Source of the DNA: Mesorhizobium sp. M1E.F.Ca.ET.045.02.1.1
GTDB lineage: Bacteria; Pseudomonadota; Alphaproteobacteria; Rhizobiales; Rhizobiaceae
DNA: 64,000 bases
Assembly: GCF_003952485.1 (NCBI RefSeq)
Contig: NZ_CP034447.1
Coordinates: 4,850,501-4,914,500, forward strand
Reading direction: 5' to 3'
Made by a program: the position numbers and the translations under genes. Shown piece after piece: positions 25,564-35,638 of this stretch. The notes beneath the pieces are model-generated. The model had not been told where the DNA came from and did not search any database. It saw only the letters and a program-made list of their open reading frames with translations. Every line of letters starts with the position of its first letter. Position 1 is the first letter of the stretch.

Positions 25564-26981
25564 GCAGCCGCTTCTCCAACCTGCAGAACCGCGACGTCCG
25601 TCCGCAGCGGCCGCCCGAACCGGCGCCCGTCGCGCACCATGCCGTTGTCATTCCGACGACCCGCAAGCCGGTCGCGCCGAAGCCGGACGCCGCGCCTGGA
25701 AAGAGCGCCAACAAGGTGCTCGACGCAAGGGTGCGCATCCACCGCATGCTGCTCGAGGAGATCAACCTCGTCGCGCTGGAGCGTTTGCCGAAGGATGAGA
25801 TGCGCCGCCAGGTGCATGAATTCGTCTCCGAAAAGACGCGCGAGGAGCGGATGGCGATCAACACCGCCGAGCTCGACGCGCTGGTCGACGATATCGTCGA
25901 CGAGATGGTCGGCCTCGGCCCATTGGAGCCGCTGCTCAAGGATCCGGAGATCAACGACATCCTGATCAACGGCCATCAGAACTGCTTCGTCGAAAGGCGC
26001 GGCAAGCTGCAGCAGGTTCACATCCCGTTCAAGGACGAGGCGCATCTGCTTCGGATCATTAACAAAATCGTTGCCGCCGTCGGCCGCCGCGTCGATGAAT
26101 CGCAGCCGATGGTCGACGCCCGCATGCTCGACGGTTCGCGCTTCAACGCCGCCATTCGGCCGGTCGGCGTCGACGGGCCGCTGGTGTCGATCCGCAAATT
26201 CTCCAAGAACAAGCTCGGCCTGCACAAGCTGGTCGAATTCGGCGCCATCACCCAGAACATGGCCGAGGTGCTGGCGGCGGCCGTGCATGCCCGCAAGACC
26301 ACCATCATCTCGGGCGGCACCGGCACCGGCAAGACGACGATGCTCAACGCCCTGTCGGCCTTCATCCCCGAGGACGAGCGCCTGATCACCATCGAGGATG
26401 CCGCCGAGCTGCAATTGCAGCAGCCGCATGTCGCGCGCATGGAAACGCGCCCGGCAAACATCGAAGGCCATGGCGAGCTGAAGCAGCGCGACCTGGTCAA
26501 AAACGCGCTGCGCATGCGTCCCGACCGCGTCATCCTCGGCGAATGCCGCGGCGAGGAGGCTTTCGACATGCTGCAGGCGATGAACACCGGCCACGAAGGC
26601 TCGATGGCGACCATCCATGCCAACACGCCGCGCGACGCCATCTCGCGCCTCGAACAGATGCTCGGCATGACCGGCATGCCGATGACCGTGCAGTCGATCC
26701 GCAGTCAAATCGCCAGCGCGCTCGACATCATCGTGCAACTGACGCGCCTGTCCGACGGCAAGCGCAAGGTGACCAGCGTCGCCGAGGTGACGGGCATGGA
26801 AGGCGACGTCATCCAGATGCAGGAGATATTCCGCTTCGTGCGCACCGGCATGGAGGCGGACGGCAAGATCGTCGGCCATTTCGAGGCGACGGGTATCCGC
26901 CCGCGCTTCCTCGAAGACCTGCGCAACATGGGCATCGAATTTCCGGGCAAATATTTCGAACCCGGCCGGCCGCAGGAGTAG
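25560..26981 (+). CDS. cpaF: Tad pilus assembly ATPase CpaF (TadA)
   Basis: 473 residues. The VirB11/PilB-family hexameric ATPase that powers pilus extension and retraction. A proline-rich N-terminus (1-50) leads to the CpaF N-domain (EINDILINGHQNCFVERRG), the Walker A SGGTGTGKTTMLNAL at about 248-262, the Asp box TIEDAAELQL, Walker B RVILGECRGEEAFD, and the His box GSMATIHANTPRDA. All catalytic elements are intact. It overlaps cpaE by four bases and is three bases before tadB. Confidence 0.96.
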   Translation: MSSRFSNLQNRDVRPQRPPEPAPVAHHAVVIPTTRKPVAPKPDAAPGKSANKVLDARVRIHRMLLEEINLVALERLPKDEMRRQVHEFVSEKTREERMAINTAELDALVDDIVDEMVGLGPLEPLLKDPEINDILINGHQNCFVERRGKLQQVHIPFKDEAHLLRIINKIVAAVGRRVDESQPMVDARMLDGSRFNAAIRPVGVDGPLVSIRKFSKNKLGLHKLVEFGAITQNMAEVLAAAVHARKTTIISGGTGTGKTTMLNALSAFIPEDERLITIEDAAELQLQQPHVARMETRPANIEGHGELKQRDLVKNALRMRPDRVILGECRGEEAFDMLQAMNTGHEGSMATIHANTPRDAISRLEQMLGMTGMPMTVQSIRSQIASALDIIVQLTRLSDGKRKVTSVAEVTGMEGDVIQMQEIFRFVRTGMEADGKIVGHFEATGIRPRFLEDLRNMGIEFPGKYFEPGRPQE

Positions 26982-26984
26982 CCG

Positions 26985-27950
26985 GTGTTCGAAGGGTTCA
27001 GCCCGATCTACGCCGTCTACGCCGCGGCAGCGCTCACCGGCATCATGATCGCCGAAGGCTGCTACCTCCTCTATGCCGGCCGCAGCGACAAGCGCACGGC
27101 GATCAACCGCCGCATGAAGCTGGCGGAGAACAAGATCAGCCAGGAGCAGGTGCTGATCCAACTGCGCAAGGAGCGCGGCGTCGAAGGCGGCAGGTCCCTG
27201 TTCTCGCTCGATCGTTTTCGCGCCTTGCGGACGCAATCCGGCATGATCATGCCGCTGCCCAAATTCCTCATGATCACGTCGGGGATAGCGTTCGCGCTGG
27301 CGCTTGTCGCAGTCTGGTACGGCCTGCCTTTGCTGTTCGGCCTGGGCTTGTTCCTGGTGCTGTTGCCGGTCTTGCCGGTGATGGCGATGCGTTTTCTGCG
27401 CAAGCGCCGGCATAAGCGCTTCGGTTTGCAACTGCCGGAAGCGCTGGAGCTGATCACGCGCGGCCTCAAGGCCGGCCACCCGGTGCCGGTGGCGATTGCG
27501 ATGGTGGCGCGTGAGATGGCCGATCCGATCGGCACCGAGTTCGGCGTCGTCGCCGACGAGGTGACTTACGGCTCCGACCTGGTTTCGGCGCTCAACAACC
27601 TGTTCGACCGGGTCGGCCATGAGGACCTGCCGCTGTTCGTCACCGCCGTGTCGATCCAGAGCAGTTCGGGCGGCAATCTGCGCGAGATTCTGGACGGGCT
27701 GTCGTCGACCATCCGCGAGCGCGGCAAGCTGCGACGCAAGGTGCGCGCCATTTCGACCGAAGGCCGCATGTCGGCCTATATCCTGACCGCCGTGCCGGTG
27801 CTTTTGTTCACCGCCATCATGGCGCTCATGCCGCAGTTCTACCGGGAAGTATGGGGGATACCGAAAACCTGGTACATGCTTGGCGGCTCCATCCTATGGC
27901 TGCTGCTCGGCAACGCCATCATGTTCAAGATGTCGAATTTCAGGTTCTGA
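26985..27950 (+). CDS. tadB: Tad pilus inner-membrane protein TadB
   Basis: 321 residues. TadB is one of the paired inner-membrane platform proteins with a T2SSF domain. It has an N-terminal membrane helix, a cytoplasmic helical region (HKRFGLQLPEALELITRGLKAGHPV in pieces), and C-terminal membrane helices (LTAVPVLLFTAIMALMP; WLLLGNAIMF). GTG start 26985 with GGAG just before. It follows cpaF after three bases and is one base from tadC. Confidence 0.93.
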   Translation: MFEGFSPIYAVYAAAALTGIMIAEGCYLLYAGRSDKRTAINRRMKLAENKISQEQVLIQLRKERGVEGGRSLFSLDRFRALRTQSGMIMPLPKFLMITSGIAFALALVAVWYGLPLLFGLGLFLVLLPVLPVMAMRFLRKRRHKRFGLQLPEALELITRGLKAGHPVPVAIAMVAREMADPIGTEFGVVADEVTYGSDLVSALNNLFDRVGHEDLPLFVTAVSIQSSSGGNLREILDGLSSTIRERGKLRRKVRAISTEGRMSAYILTAVPVLLFTAIMALMPQFYREVWGIPKTWYMLGGSILWLLLGNAIMFKMSNFRF

Positions 27951-27951
27951 G

Positions 27952-28914
27952 ATGGAAGACATCATTAGCTTCCTCGCCTCGCTCGCGCCGACCTCGCCGC
28001 TGCCGGTGGCGGTGCTGCTGCTGGTATTGGGCGGAGGCGCGATGGCCTGGCCGCTGGTCGTCGCCAAGGGCGATCGCAATGAGGTCAAGCGCCGCCTGAA
28101 GGTCGAGGTGGCTGAACCGGTCGAGCAGGCGGAGCCGGCGCCCAGGAAGAACACCAGCGCCGTGCACGAGAAGGCGGTGAGGCGGGCGCAGGAGTTCTAC
28201 GCCAAGAGCGATCCGGAAAACGTCGCGCGGCTGCGCCTGAAGCTCATCCAGGCCGGTTACATGGAACCACGCGCCGTCGGCATGTTCTTCCTGATCCGTT
28301 TTGCCGCTCTGGTTGGCGTGGCATTTTCCACGTTCCTGATCAACCATTGGGCGGCCAGCGCCGAGTCGACCATGACCAGCCGCTGGACTTTCATCATCCT
28401 GTCGGGAGCGGCCGGCTATTTCCTGCCGGGCCTGGTGCTGACCCAGAAGGTGCGGGAAAAGATGCGCGAGTACCGCAACGGCTTTCCCGATTTCATGGAC
28501 CTGATGATCGTCTGCTCCGATGCCGGCATGAGCATGGAGGCCGGAATCGAGCGCGTTTCGAGGGAACTCGCCAGGACCTATCCGTCGCTCAGCCAGAACC
28601 TGCAACTGGTGTCGCTGGAACTCCGGGCCGGCCGCAGCCTCGACGATGCGCTGAAGGCGCTCGCCGACCGCCTCAGCCTCGACGAGGTGCGCTCCTTCGC
28701 AACGCTGTTGCAGCAGTCGAAGGAGCTTGGCACCAGCCTGTCGGGCTCGCTGCGCGTCTTTTCCGACGAGATGCGCCACAAGCGCATGTCGCTTGCCGAG
28801 GAGAAGGCGCACGCCTTGCCGGCCAAGATGTCGGTGCCGGTGACGGTCTGCATCCTGCCGGTGGTGCTGATGGTCGCCATTATCCCGATCGTCGTGAAGC
28901 TGACTTCGCACTGA
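27952..28914 (+). CDS. tadC: Tad pilus inner-membrane protein TadC
   Basis: 320 residues. Partner of TadB. N-terminal helices, then the T2SSF domain with FPDFMDLMIVCSDAGMSMEAG and QSKELGTSLSGSLRVFSDEMRHKR, a charged EEKAHALPAKM, and a last helix VTVCILPVVLMVAIIPIVV. The ATG follows the tadB stop after one base; the two are coupled. It ends 138 bases before tadD, where an inverted repeat at 28956-28977 lies. Confidence 0.93.
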   Translation: MEDIISFLASLAPTSPLPVAVLLLVLGGGAMAWPLVVAKGDRNEVKRRLKVEVAEPVEQAEPAPRKNTSAVHEKAVRRAQEFYAKSDPENVARLRLKLIQAGYMEPRAVGMFFLIRFAALVGVAFSTFLINHWAASAESTMTSRWTFIILSGAAGYFLPGLVLTQKVREKMREYRNGFPDFMDLMIVCSDAGMSMEAGIERVSRELARTYPSLSQNLQLVSLELRAGRSLDDALKALADRLSLDEVRSFATLLQQSKELGTSLSGSLRVFSDEMRHKRMSLAEEKAHALPAKMSVPVTVCILPVVLMVAIIPIVVKLTSH

Positions 28915-28955
28915 GCCCGTCAGCGGCACCTGGTTAACGCATCCTTTGCACGCAA

Positions 28956-28977
28956 CCGAAATTTAGCTGCATTTCGG
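28956..28977 (+). other. Inverted repeat between tadC and tadD
   Basis: CCGAAAT (28956-28962) and ATTTCGG (28971-28977) pair around an 8-base loop. There is no T-run after it, so a weak terminator, an RNA-processing hairpin or an operator are all possible. Confidence 0.35.
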
Positions 28978-29052
28978 CACCGAAGCTTAATCGCTGTGCT
29001 GTATTGTCCTTGTTGAAGAACGACCCGGCAAATCGGGCGATGGGGCAGGGGC

Positions 29053-29526
29053 ATGCGTCACGGACTTCCCACGGCAGCGGCGGCGTTGGCGGCCGTCTTG
29101 ATGATCACCGGCTGCACGACGAACGCAAACGTCGACACGACCAAGACCACCGCGATCCAGCCGACGGCCAAGGACGTCAGCGCCGCCGACCTGGCGGAGG
29201 GCAAGGCGCAGTTCCGCGAGGCGAATTTCGGCCTTGCCGAACAGCATTTCCGCAAGGCGGTCGAGCTCAAGGCCGACAATGCGGAAGCCTGGATGGGACT
29301 TGCCGCCTCCTATGACGAACTCGGCCGCTTCGACTTCGCCGACCGCGCCTATGCCCAATTGCTGAGGGTCGCCGGGCGCAAGCCGCAGATCGTCAACAAC
29401 ATGGGCTATTCGCAGCTCCTGCGCGGCAACAAGAACAAGGCAAGGACCCTGCTGCTCGAAGCAAAGGCCGGAATGGCCGACCAGACCGTGGTCGATGCCA
29501 ATCTGGCACTGCTGAACAAGAGCTAG
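29053..29526 (+). CDS. tadD: TPR lipoprotein TadD
   Basis: 157 residues. A lipobox (MITGC) ends the signal sequence, so it is a lipoprotein. The mature part holds TPR-like units (EGKAQFREANFGLAEQHFRKAVELKADNAEAWMGLAASYDELGRFDFADRAYAQLL, in pieces) as in TadD, which helps assemble the Tad secretin. It lies at the end of the pilus cluster and may have its own promoter in the 138-base gap after tadC. The window lacks pilin, prepilin peptidase CpaA and TadE/F pseudopilin genes, which must be elsewhere if the pilus is functional. Confidence 0.85.
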   Translation: MRHGLPTAAAALAAVLMITGCTTNANVDTTKTTAIQPTAKDVSAADLAEGKAQFREANFGLAEQHFRKAVELKADNAEAWMGLAASYDELGRFDFADRAYAQLLRVAGRKPQIVNNMGYSQLLRGNKNKARTLLLEAKAGMADQTVVDANLALLNKS

Positions 29527-29895
29527 AGCCTGTCGGGCTTGGATTGAATCGTTGCGCCGGAATTCACCGGGCAATTTCCTGTCTGTCGATTGACGAAATC
29601 AAAGCGACAGGGCGGAATTTCCAGCTGGCGGATGGCCCGCTTGTCAGCCGGCTCACCAGGTGCACAACATCGGGCGAATGCCGTTTTCGCACGGATTGCC
29701 TCGCGCTCGTGGAAAGAACTGTTTCAATATAAACCAGAAATTTCTAGTCTTCGCGTCTGTCAAGCGAAGTAGTGGATGCTTTGTAAACCTTGTCCCAAGG
29801 TTGGGTCGAAAGGTTAGCTAAAAACGGTATCAACGGGCCGCCGTTAACCTAGAATGCAGCGTTACCGACGATTTCCAGGAGGCTGCGGCTCAACA
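29527..29895. other. 369-bp intergenic region before the GGDEF gene
   Basis: No convincing gene. A 62-codon frame (29544-29732) has no ribosome-binding site and no recognisable family. The last 150 bases are AT-richer and probably hold the promoter of the diguanylate cyclase, whose AGGAGG lies 14 bases from the chosen ATG. Confidence 0.5.
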
Positions 29896-31068
29896 ATGTT
29901 GGATTTCAGTTCGCTCCTGCTCGCGGCGGCGCTGTCGGGCACATGCCTCAGCATCACCATGTTTGCGATCTGGTTCACCACGCCGCGGGGGCGCTTCATC
30001 CTGACGGTCGCCTGCGGCATACTCGTGCTCGTTGCCCATGTCGTCCTGTTCTGGCGCTATACCAAGGACGCCAGCCCCTGGCTCTGCCAGGTCGTGCTTG
30101 CGCTGCTGACGTTCGGCTTTCTCGTTATCTGCCTCTCGGCCATGCAATATCTCGGTTTCCGGGACTACCGCCGCGCCATCGTGCCGACGTTTGCGGCCAT
30201 GGCCGCCTGCGCCGCCATCACCTATCTCGGTTTCGACGGCATCGGCTTCCTCATCACCTATTCGGCGGTGACGGCGCTGCTCGGCGCGATCGGAACGATG
30301 TTCTGGATGAAGGGGGATCACGACCGCCGGATCCTGCTCGTCGTTTCATTCCTGAGCGGCGCCTGTGGCGTGTCCTTCGCGCTGTGCGGCCTGGTGCTGC
30401 TCGTCCAGGGGCAATGGGTTCTCGGCGCCGCGCCCGACAACTGGGCGGAGCAGTTGAACTCCGTCGTCGCGGTTGCCTGCATGACCGGCCTCGGGGCGCT
30501 CACGCTTTCGCTGCACCATCTGCAGGCGCAGATCGAGCTGAAGGCCGAGACGATGACCGATCCGCTGACCGGCCTGATGAACCGCCGAGCGCTCAACGAG
30601 CTTTACGGCGATCGCAGCTTCGGTCCGTTCATGGCGGTCGCCATGTTCGATCTCGACCATTTCAAGACGACCAACGACGTCTTTGGCCATCCTGTCGGCG
30701 ATCAGGTCCTTTGCCGCTTCGCGGCCGTGATCAAGAAATACGGCAGGACCGGTGTCGACGCCTTCCGGCTGGGCGGCGAGGAATTCGCGCTCGTCATATC
30801 GCGCATGACACCGGAAAAGGCGCATGACATGGCAAGCAGGATCGGCGTCGCTTTCGGTACCGAGATCGTTCCGACCCATCGCGGCCCGCTGCGCAGCAGC
30901 GTCAGCGGCGGCATGGGATTTGGCGGCGCCGACGGCCGAACCCTGGACGAGGTGCTGGCTGAGGCCGATGCCGCGCTGTACGCTGCCAAGCGCGCCGGCA
31001 GGAATCGCGTCGTCGTTCAGGAAGAGACCGGCCAGCCCGATACCGGGCCAGCCCTGAAAACTGCCTGA
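29896..31068 (+). CDS. Membrane-bound diguanylate cyclase (GGDEF), I-site incomplete
   Basis: 390 residues. Six or so N-terminal membrane helices (up to about residue 215) form a sensor of MASE-like plan, then a GGDEF domain with active-site GGEEF at 293-297 and the substrate-binding FDLDHFKTTND and GHPVGDQVL. It should make cyclic di-GMP. The inhibitory I-site, normally RxxD nine residues before GGEEF, reads RTGVDAF, with Val in place of the key Asp, so product inhibition may be lost. ATG 29896 is chosen. It follows the pilus cluster and converges with gcvP (9 bases apart). Confidence 0.9.
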   Translation: MLDFSSLLLAAALSGTCLSITMFAIWFTTPRGRFILTVACGILVLVAHVVLFWRYTKDASPWLCQVVLALLTFGFLVICLSAMQYLGFRDYRRAIVPTFAAMAACAAITYLGFDGIGFLITYSAVTALLGAIGTMFWMKGDHDRRILLVVSFLSGACGVSFALCGLVLLVQGQWVLGAAPDNWAEQLNSVVAVACMTGLGALTLSLHHLQAQIELKAETMTDPLTGLMNRRALNELYGDRSFGPFMAVAMFDLDHFKTTNDVFGHPVGDQVLCRFAAVIKKYGRTGVDAFRLGGEEFALVISRMTPEKAHDMASRIGVAFGTEIVPTHRGPLRSSVSGGMGFGGADGRTLDEVLAEADAALYAAKRAGRNRVVVQEETGQPDTGPALKTA

Positions 31069-31077
31069 CGTTGGCCG

Positions 31078-33888
31078 CTACTCAGCGGCGCCGAGATATT
31101 CCGTTAACGGCGGGCAGGAGCAGACCAGGTTGCGGTCGCCGGCGACATTGTCGATGCGCGAAACCGGCGGCCAGTATTTTGCCGCCAGATCGGCGTCGCC
31201 CGCCGGATAGGCTGCCTCGAGCCGCGAATAGGGATGCTTCCACTCGCCCGCGAGTGCCTCGGCGGCGGTGTGCGGGGCATTGACCAGCGGATTGTCGGCC
31301 AGCGGCCACTCGCCCTTCGCCACCTTCGCCGCCTCGCCGGCGATCGCAACCATCGCCTCGCAGAAGCGGTCGAGCTCGCGCTTGGGCTCGGACTCGGTCG
31401 GCTCGACCATCAGCGTGCCCGCAACCGGAAACGACATGGTCGGCGCGTGGAAGCCGTAGTCGATCAGGCGCTTGGCGATATCGTCGACGCTGATGCCGGC
31501 GCTCTCCTTGAGCACGCGGGTGTCGAGGATGCACTCATGGGCGATGCGGTCGTGCCTGCCCTTGTAGAGGAGCGGGAAGTGCAGCGCGAGCCGGGTCGCG
31601 ATGTAGTTGGCGGAGACGATCGCCGTCTCCGTCGCCTGCTTCAGGCCCGAAGCGCCCATCATGCGGATGTACATCCAGGTGATCGGCAGGATCGAGGCGC
31701 TGCCGAAGGGCGCCGCCGCCACGGCATGGGTCGTGCCCTCGGTAACGTGGCCCGGCAGATAAGGCTTCAGATGCGCCTTGACGCCGATCGGACCGACACC
31801 CGGCCCGCCGCCGCCATGCGGGATGCAGAAGGTCTTGTGCAGGTTCATGTGGCAGACGTCGGCGCCGATGTCGCCTGGACGGGCTAGGCCGACCAGCGCG
31901 TTGAGGTTGGCGCCGTCGAAATAGACCTGGCCGCCGTGCTCATGCACGATGGCGCAGAGGTCGCGCGCGCCTTCCTCATAGACGCCGTGCGTCGACGGGT
32001 AGGTGAACATCAGCGCCGCGAGGTCCTTCGAATGCTCGGCCGCCTTGGCCTTGAGGTCCTCGACGTCGATGTTGCCGTCCTCGGTGCAGCGCACCACCAC
32101 CACGCTCATGCCGGCCATGGCCGCGCTCGCCGGATTGGTGCCATGCGCTGAGGACGGGATCAGGCAGACCGTGCGATGACCCTCGCCGCGCGAACGGTGA
32201 TAGGCGCGGATGGCGAGCAGGCCGGCATATTCGCCTTGGCTGCCGGCATTGGGCTGCAAGGTCACAGCATCGAAGCCGGTGATCTCCGATAGCCAGGCTT
32301 CCAGGTCGCCGATCATGGCGCGGTAGCCGACCGAATGGCCGGACGGCGCGAAGGGATGCAGGTTGGCGACGCTCGGCCAGCTCACCGGCATCATTTCGGC
32401 GGCGGCGTTGAGCTTCATGGTGCAGGAGCCGAGCGGGATCATGGCGCGATCGAGCGCGAGGTCCTTGTCGGCCAGCCGGCGCAGGAAGCGCATCATCTCG
32501 GTCTCGGAGCGGTTCTCATGGAAAACCGGCTGCGTGAGGAACTCCTTGCCGCGCGGCTTGCCCGGCATGGAACCACCTTCCACCGCGCCGGGCCTGGCGC
32601 CGAACAGGGCCGCGATCGCCTCCAGATCGGTGTCGGTGGAGGTCTCGTCGAAGGCGATGCTGATCTTGTCGGCATCGATGACGCGCAGAAGCCGGCCGGT
32701 CTTCTCGGCGGCGGCGGCGATCGAGCCTGCCTTGCCCTTCACCTCGGCCGTCACCGTGTCGAAGCGGCGTGTGCCGAGCACCGAAATGCCGGCGGCCTTG
32801 AGCCCGGTGGCAAGGCGGTCGGCGAGGGTGTGGACGCGCCCGGCAATCGCCTGCAGGCCGGTGGGACCGTGCCAGATCGCATAGGCCGTCGCCATGTTGG
32901 CGAGCAGCGCCTGCGCGGTGCAGATGTTGGACGTAGCCTTGTCGCGGCGGATGTGCTGCTCGCGCGTCTGCAGCGCGAGGCGATAGCCCGGGCGACCCAT
33001 GGTATCGGTTGACTGGCCGACAAGGCGGCCGGGCATCAGACGGGTCAATTTGTCGGTGACAGCGCAATAGGCGGCGTGCGGGCCGCCAAAGCCCATCGGC
33101 ACGCCGAAGCGCTGCATCGAACCGACGGCGATGTCGGCGCCGAGCTTCGCCGGCGCCTCCGTCAGCGTCAGCGCAAGCGGGTCGGCGATGAAGACGACCA
33201 GCGCGCCGGCGGCGCGGGCCTTCTCGATCGCTGCCTTGTGGTCGCCATAGACGCCAAAGGTGTCCGGCCACGAGACGAGGAGTGCGGCGGTGTTGTCGTC
33301 GATCGTCTCGCCGTCGACCTCGGTGCCCAGCGGCTCGGCGCGAGTGCGCACGACATCGAGCGTCTGTGGATGCGGCGTGCCGGCGAGTGCTACCTTGGTG
33401 CGCTTGTCGCGGTGATGGCGCAGCGCGATGCCGACCGCTTCGGCAACGGCGGTGGCTTCATCGAGCAACGAGGCCGAGGCCACCGGCAGGCCGGTCAATT
33501 CGGTGACCAGGGTCTGGAAATTGAACAGCATTTCCAGACGGCCCTGGCTGATCTCGGCTTGGTAGGGCGTGTAGGCCGTGTACCAGGCCGGGTTCTCGAA
33601 CATGTTCCGCTGGATGACCGGCGGTACAAAAACATCATGGTAGCCGGCGCCGATGAAGCACTTCAGCACCGTATTCTTCCCCATGATCGCCGATAATTCC
33701 GCCAGCGCTTCGGCTTCGCTGGCCGGAGCAGGCAGGGCGAGCGGCCGGTCCAGACGGATCGACTTCGGCACGGCCTGGCTGATCAGTGTCTCGACGGACG
33801 GAACGCCGATGACGGCGAGCATGGCTCTGACATCGTTGAGGCCGGGACCGATATGGCGGGCCAAGAAGGGAATAGGTGCTGCGGTCAT
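31078..33888 (-). CDS. gcvP: Glycine dehydrogenase (decarboxylating), P-protein
   Basis: 936 residues, the single-chain P-protein. It decarboxylates glycine using pyridoxal phosphate and passes the aminomethyl group to lipoyl-GcvH. Two homologous halves are visible; the PLP lysine is Lys685 in [18 protein letters not shown], and FIGAGYHD near the N-terminus and [19 protein letters not shown] are typical. I chose ATG 33888 because it matches the family start; the frame extends 16 codons upstream into gcvH. Last gene of gcvT-gcvH-gcvP, 16 bases after gcvH, under the glycine riboswitch. Confidence 0.97.
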   Translation of the reverse strand: MTAAPIPFLARHIGPGLNDVRAMLAVIGVPSVETLISQAVPKSIRLDRPLALPAPASEAEALAELSAIMGKNTVLKCFIGAGYHDVFVPPVIQRNMFENPAWYTAYTPYQAEISQGRLEMLFNFQTLVTELTGLPVASASLLDEATAVAEAVGIALRHHRDKRTKVALAGTPHPQTLDVVRTRAEPLGTEVDGETIDDNTAALLVSWPDTFGVYGDHKAAIEKARAAGALVVFIADPLALTLTEAPAKLGADIAVGSMQRFGVPMGFGGPHAAYCAVTDKLTRLMPGRLVGQSTDTMGRPGYRLALQTREQHIRRDKATSNICTAQALLANMATAYAIWHGPTGLQAIAGRVHTLADRLATGLKAAGISVLGTRRFDTVTAEVKGKAGSIAAAAEKTGRLLRVIDADKISIAFDETSTDTDLEAIAALFGARPGAVEGGSMPGKPRGKEFLTQPVFHENRSETEMMRFLRRLADKDLALDRAMIPLGSCTMKLNAAAEMMPVSWPSVANLHPFAPSGHSVGYRAMIGDLEAWLSEITGFDAVTLQPNAGSQGEYAGLLAIRAYHRSRGEGHRTVCLIPSSAHGTNPASAAMAGMSVVVVRCTEDGNIDVEDLKAKAAEHSKDLAALMFTYPSTHGVYEEGARDLCAIVHEHGGQVYFDGANLNALVGLARPGDIGADVCHMNLHKTFCIPHGGGGPGVGPIGVKAHLKPYLPGHVTEGTTHAVAAAPFGSASILPITWMYIRMMGASGLKQATETAIVSANYIATRLALHFPLLYKGRHDRIAHECILDTRVLKESAGISVDDIAKRLIDYGFHAPTMSFPVAGTLMVEPTESEPKRELDRFCEAMVAIAGEAAKVAKGEWPLADNPLVNAPHTAAEALAGEWKHPYSRLEAAYPAGDADLAAKYWPPVSRIDNVAGDRNLVCSCPPLTEYLGAAE

Positions 33889-33904
33889 TTCTAAAATCCC
33901 GGTA

Positions 33905-34273
33905 TCAGCCGATATGGGCTTTGTAGGCGGCCTCATCCATGAGGCTGGCGAGCTGGCTTTCGTTGGAAAGCTTCATCTTCCAGAGCCAGCCGTCGCCGGT
34001 CGCCGCCGAATTGACCAGCGAAGGGTCGGACGACAGCGACGTGTTGGCTTCGATGATCTCGCCGTCCACCGGCGCGTAGACATCGGAAGCCGCCTTGACG
34101 GATTCGACGACGACGGCGGTGTCGCCCTTGGCGAGCTTGCGGCCGATTTCCGGCAGTTCGACGAAGACGAGATCGCCGAGCTGCTCCTGCGCGTAGTCGG
34201 TGATGCCGACGGTGGCGACCCCGCCTTCGACGCGCAACCATTCATGGTCTTCAGTAAAATAGGTGTTTGCCAT
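33905..34273 (-). CDS. gcvH: Glycine cleavage system H protein
   Basis: 122 residues. Small lipoyl-carrier protein shuttling the aminomethyl group among P, T and L proteins. The lipoylated lysine is Lys60 in [15 protein letters not shown], and the start [13 protein letters not shown] and the loop [13 protein letters not shown] are typical. ATG 34273 has AAAGGATGA upstream. It lies seven bases after gcvT and before gcvP. Confidence 0.97.
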   Translation of the reverse strand: MANTYFTEDHEWLRVEGGVATVGITDYAQEQLGDLVFVELPEIGRKLAKGDTAVVVESVKAASDVYAPVDGEIIEANTSLSSDPSLVNSAATGDGWLWKMKLSNESQLASLMDEAAYKAHIG

Positions 34274-34280
34274 CGGGAAA

Positions 34281-35381
34281 TCATCCTTTGCGGTAGCGGT
34301 GTGGCGTGAAGGGCAGGGACGTGACGTCGACCGGGATTTTCGTCCCGCGGACATCGGCGAACAGTCTGGTACCGGACTTGGCCAGCGCGGTGTTGACGTA
34401 TCCCATGGCGACCGGGTGGCCTGTCGAAGGGCCGAAGCCGCCCGAGGCGACGTGGCCGGCCGGCTTGCCGTCGGCGTCGACCAGCGCCGCGCCGGCGCGC
34501 ACCGGCTGGCGGCCATCCGGCTTCAGGCCGACGCGTTTTTGCGACGGCCCGCGCTCGAGGATCGAGCGCAACGCGTCGGCGCCGATGAAACCACCGGAGG
34601 CGCGGACTTCCTTGGGGATGGCCCACATCAGCCCGGCGCTTGCCGGATCGATCTCGGGTGTCAGGTCCTGGCCGTGCAGGCACAGCCCCGCCTCCAGCCG
34701 CAGGCTGTCGCGGGCGGCAAGGCCGATCCATTGCACGCGCTCGTCCTGCAGCAGCTTGGCGACAAGATCTCGGGCGTCCGCCTCCGGCAGTCCGATCTCG
34801 AAACCGTCCTCGCCGGTATAGCCTGAGCGGCTCATGAACCAGTTTGGCCGAGGCTCGACGCCGTGCATGAACAGCAGCGAGCCGGTCTCTATGCCGGCGC
34901 GCGAAAGGGCTGCCCAGGCATCCGGGCCCTGGATCGCCAGGAAGACGCGGTCGAGCGGCTCGAGCCTGGCGTCGAAATCAGCGGCCAGCGCACGCAGGTG
35001 CTTTTCGTCCTCCGCCGCGTTGCCCGCATTGGCGACCACCATGAAGCGATTGTCGCCGAGCCTTGTGACGATCAGGTCGTCGTTGATGCCGGCGGCCTCA
35101 TTAAGCAAGAAAGTGTATTTGGATTGGGAAATCTCCAGCACGCCGGCATCGAGCGGGCAGGCGCGATTGAGAAGCGCCGCGGCTCCCGGACCGCCGACCT
35201 CGAACAGCTTCATGTGCGAGATGTCGAATAGGCCGGCATGCTCGCGCGTGTGGAGGTGCTCCTTCATCACGCCGGGTGGATAGGTGAGTGGCATCGACCA
35301 GCCGGCAAATGCGCCAAAACGCGCGCCGGCCGCGCCGTGCAAATCCTCGAGGGGTAGGTGTTTGGTGTCTTCGCCCGTCAT
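34281..35381 (-). CDS. gcvT: Aminomethyltransferase (glycine cleavage T protein)
   Basis: 366 residues. Transfers the methylene carbon to tetrahydrofolate and releases ammonia. Family features: [25 protein letters not shown] (in pieces) at the N-terminus, [15 protein letters not shown], the folate-binding Asp in the [13 protein letters not shown] region, [14 protein letters not shown], and C-terminal [15 protein letters not shown]. First gene of the gcv operon; ATG 35381 has GGAG five bases before. The 5' leader carries two glycine aptamers and an extra hairpin, so expression rises with glycine. Confidence 0.97.
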   Translation of the reverse strand: MTGEDTKHLPLEDLHGAAGARFGAFAGWSMPLTYPPGVMKEHLHTREHAGLFDISHMKLFEVGGPGAAALLNRACPLDAGVLEISQSKYTFLLNEAAGINDDLIVTRLGDNRFMVVANAGNAAEDEKHLRALAADFDARLEPLDRVFLAIQGPDAWAALSRAGIETGSLLFMHGVEPRPNWFMSRSGYTGEDGFEIGLPEADARDLVAKLLQDERVQWIGLAARDSLRLEAGLCLHGQDLTPEIDPASAGLMWAIPKEVRASGGFIGADALRSILERGPSQKRVGLKPDGRQPVRAGAALVDADGKPAGHVASGGFGPSTGHPVAMGYVNTALAKSGTRLFADVRGTKIPVDVTSLPFTPHRYRKG

Positions 35382-35406
35382 GTCATCTCCAGAGTCGCAC
35401 GCAATC

Positions 35407-35423
35407 GACCGCCAATCGCGGTC
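35407..35423 (-). promoter_or_regulatory. Hairpin between glycine aptamer 2 and gcvT ribosome-binding site
   Basis: GACCGC-CAATC-GCGGTC forms a perfect 6-bp stem nine bases after the second aptamer and 25 before the gcvT ATG. It lacks a T-run, which argues against an intrinsic terminator and for a translational or Rho-dependent expression platform. Confidence 0.45.
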
Positions 35424-35431
35424 CAGTCCGT

Positions 35432-35612
35432 GCCCCTCTGTCTGAAGCCTGAGAGACTCGCGCCCCGTAACTCTGTCGGCAGCGCTTACACCTTCGGCGC
35501 GGGAAAAATCCCGACTTTCCAGAGTTGTCTTTCCCGTCAACGGTTCTTTTGCCTGAGAGATTTCGGGCGATTTCCCCTTCGGCGACAGCTCTCGCTGCTC
35601 TCTCCCGCAAAC
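35432..35612 (-). ncRNA. Tandem glycine riboswitch of the gcv operon
   Basis: Read on the minus strand, two aptamers follow one another. The first has GCGGGAGAGAGCAGC, CCGAAGGGGAAA and CTCTCAGGCAAAA, then the linker and second aptamer with GACAACTCTGGAAAG, CGCCGAAGGTGTAAGC and CTCTCAGGC..GACAGAGGGGC. These are the conserved core elements of glycine aptamers. Position directly upstream of gcvT agrees with control of glycine cleavage. Boundaries are approximate. Confidence 0.95.
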
Positions 35613-35616
35613 AGGT

Positions 35617-35638
35617 GGGACTCAGTCGCCTGAGTCCC
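35617..35638 (-). promoter_or_regulatory. 9-bp hairpin at the 5' side of the glycine riboswitch
   Basis: GGGACTCAG-TCGC-CTGAGTCCC is a perfect 9-bp stem with a 4-base loop ending seven bases before the first aptamer in transcript order. It is either part of the leader (a 5' stabilising stem) or an operator near the promoter. Confidence 0.5.

Noticed and set aside
25383..27620. Long minus-strand open frame opposite cpaF/tadB
   Set aside because: It covers two certain genes on the plus strand and has an antisense-type composition.
28956..28977. Strong terminator after tadC
   Set aside because: The 7-bp inverted repeat has no T-run and only weak stability, so I list it only as an inverted repeat, not as a terminator.
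29544..29732. 62-codon frame between tadD and the GGDEF gene
   Set aside because: No ribosome-binding site, no recognisable features, and neighbouring codon composition gives no support.
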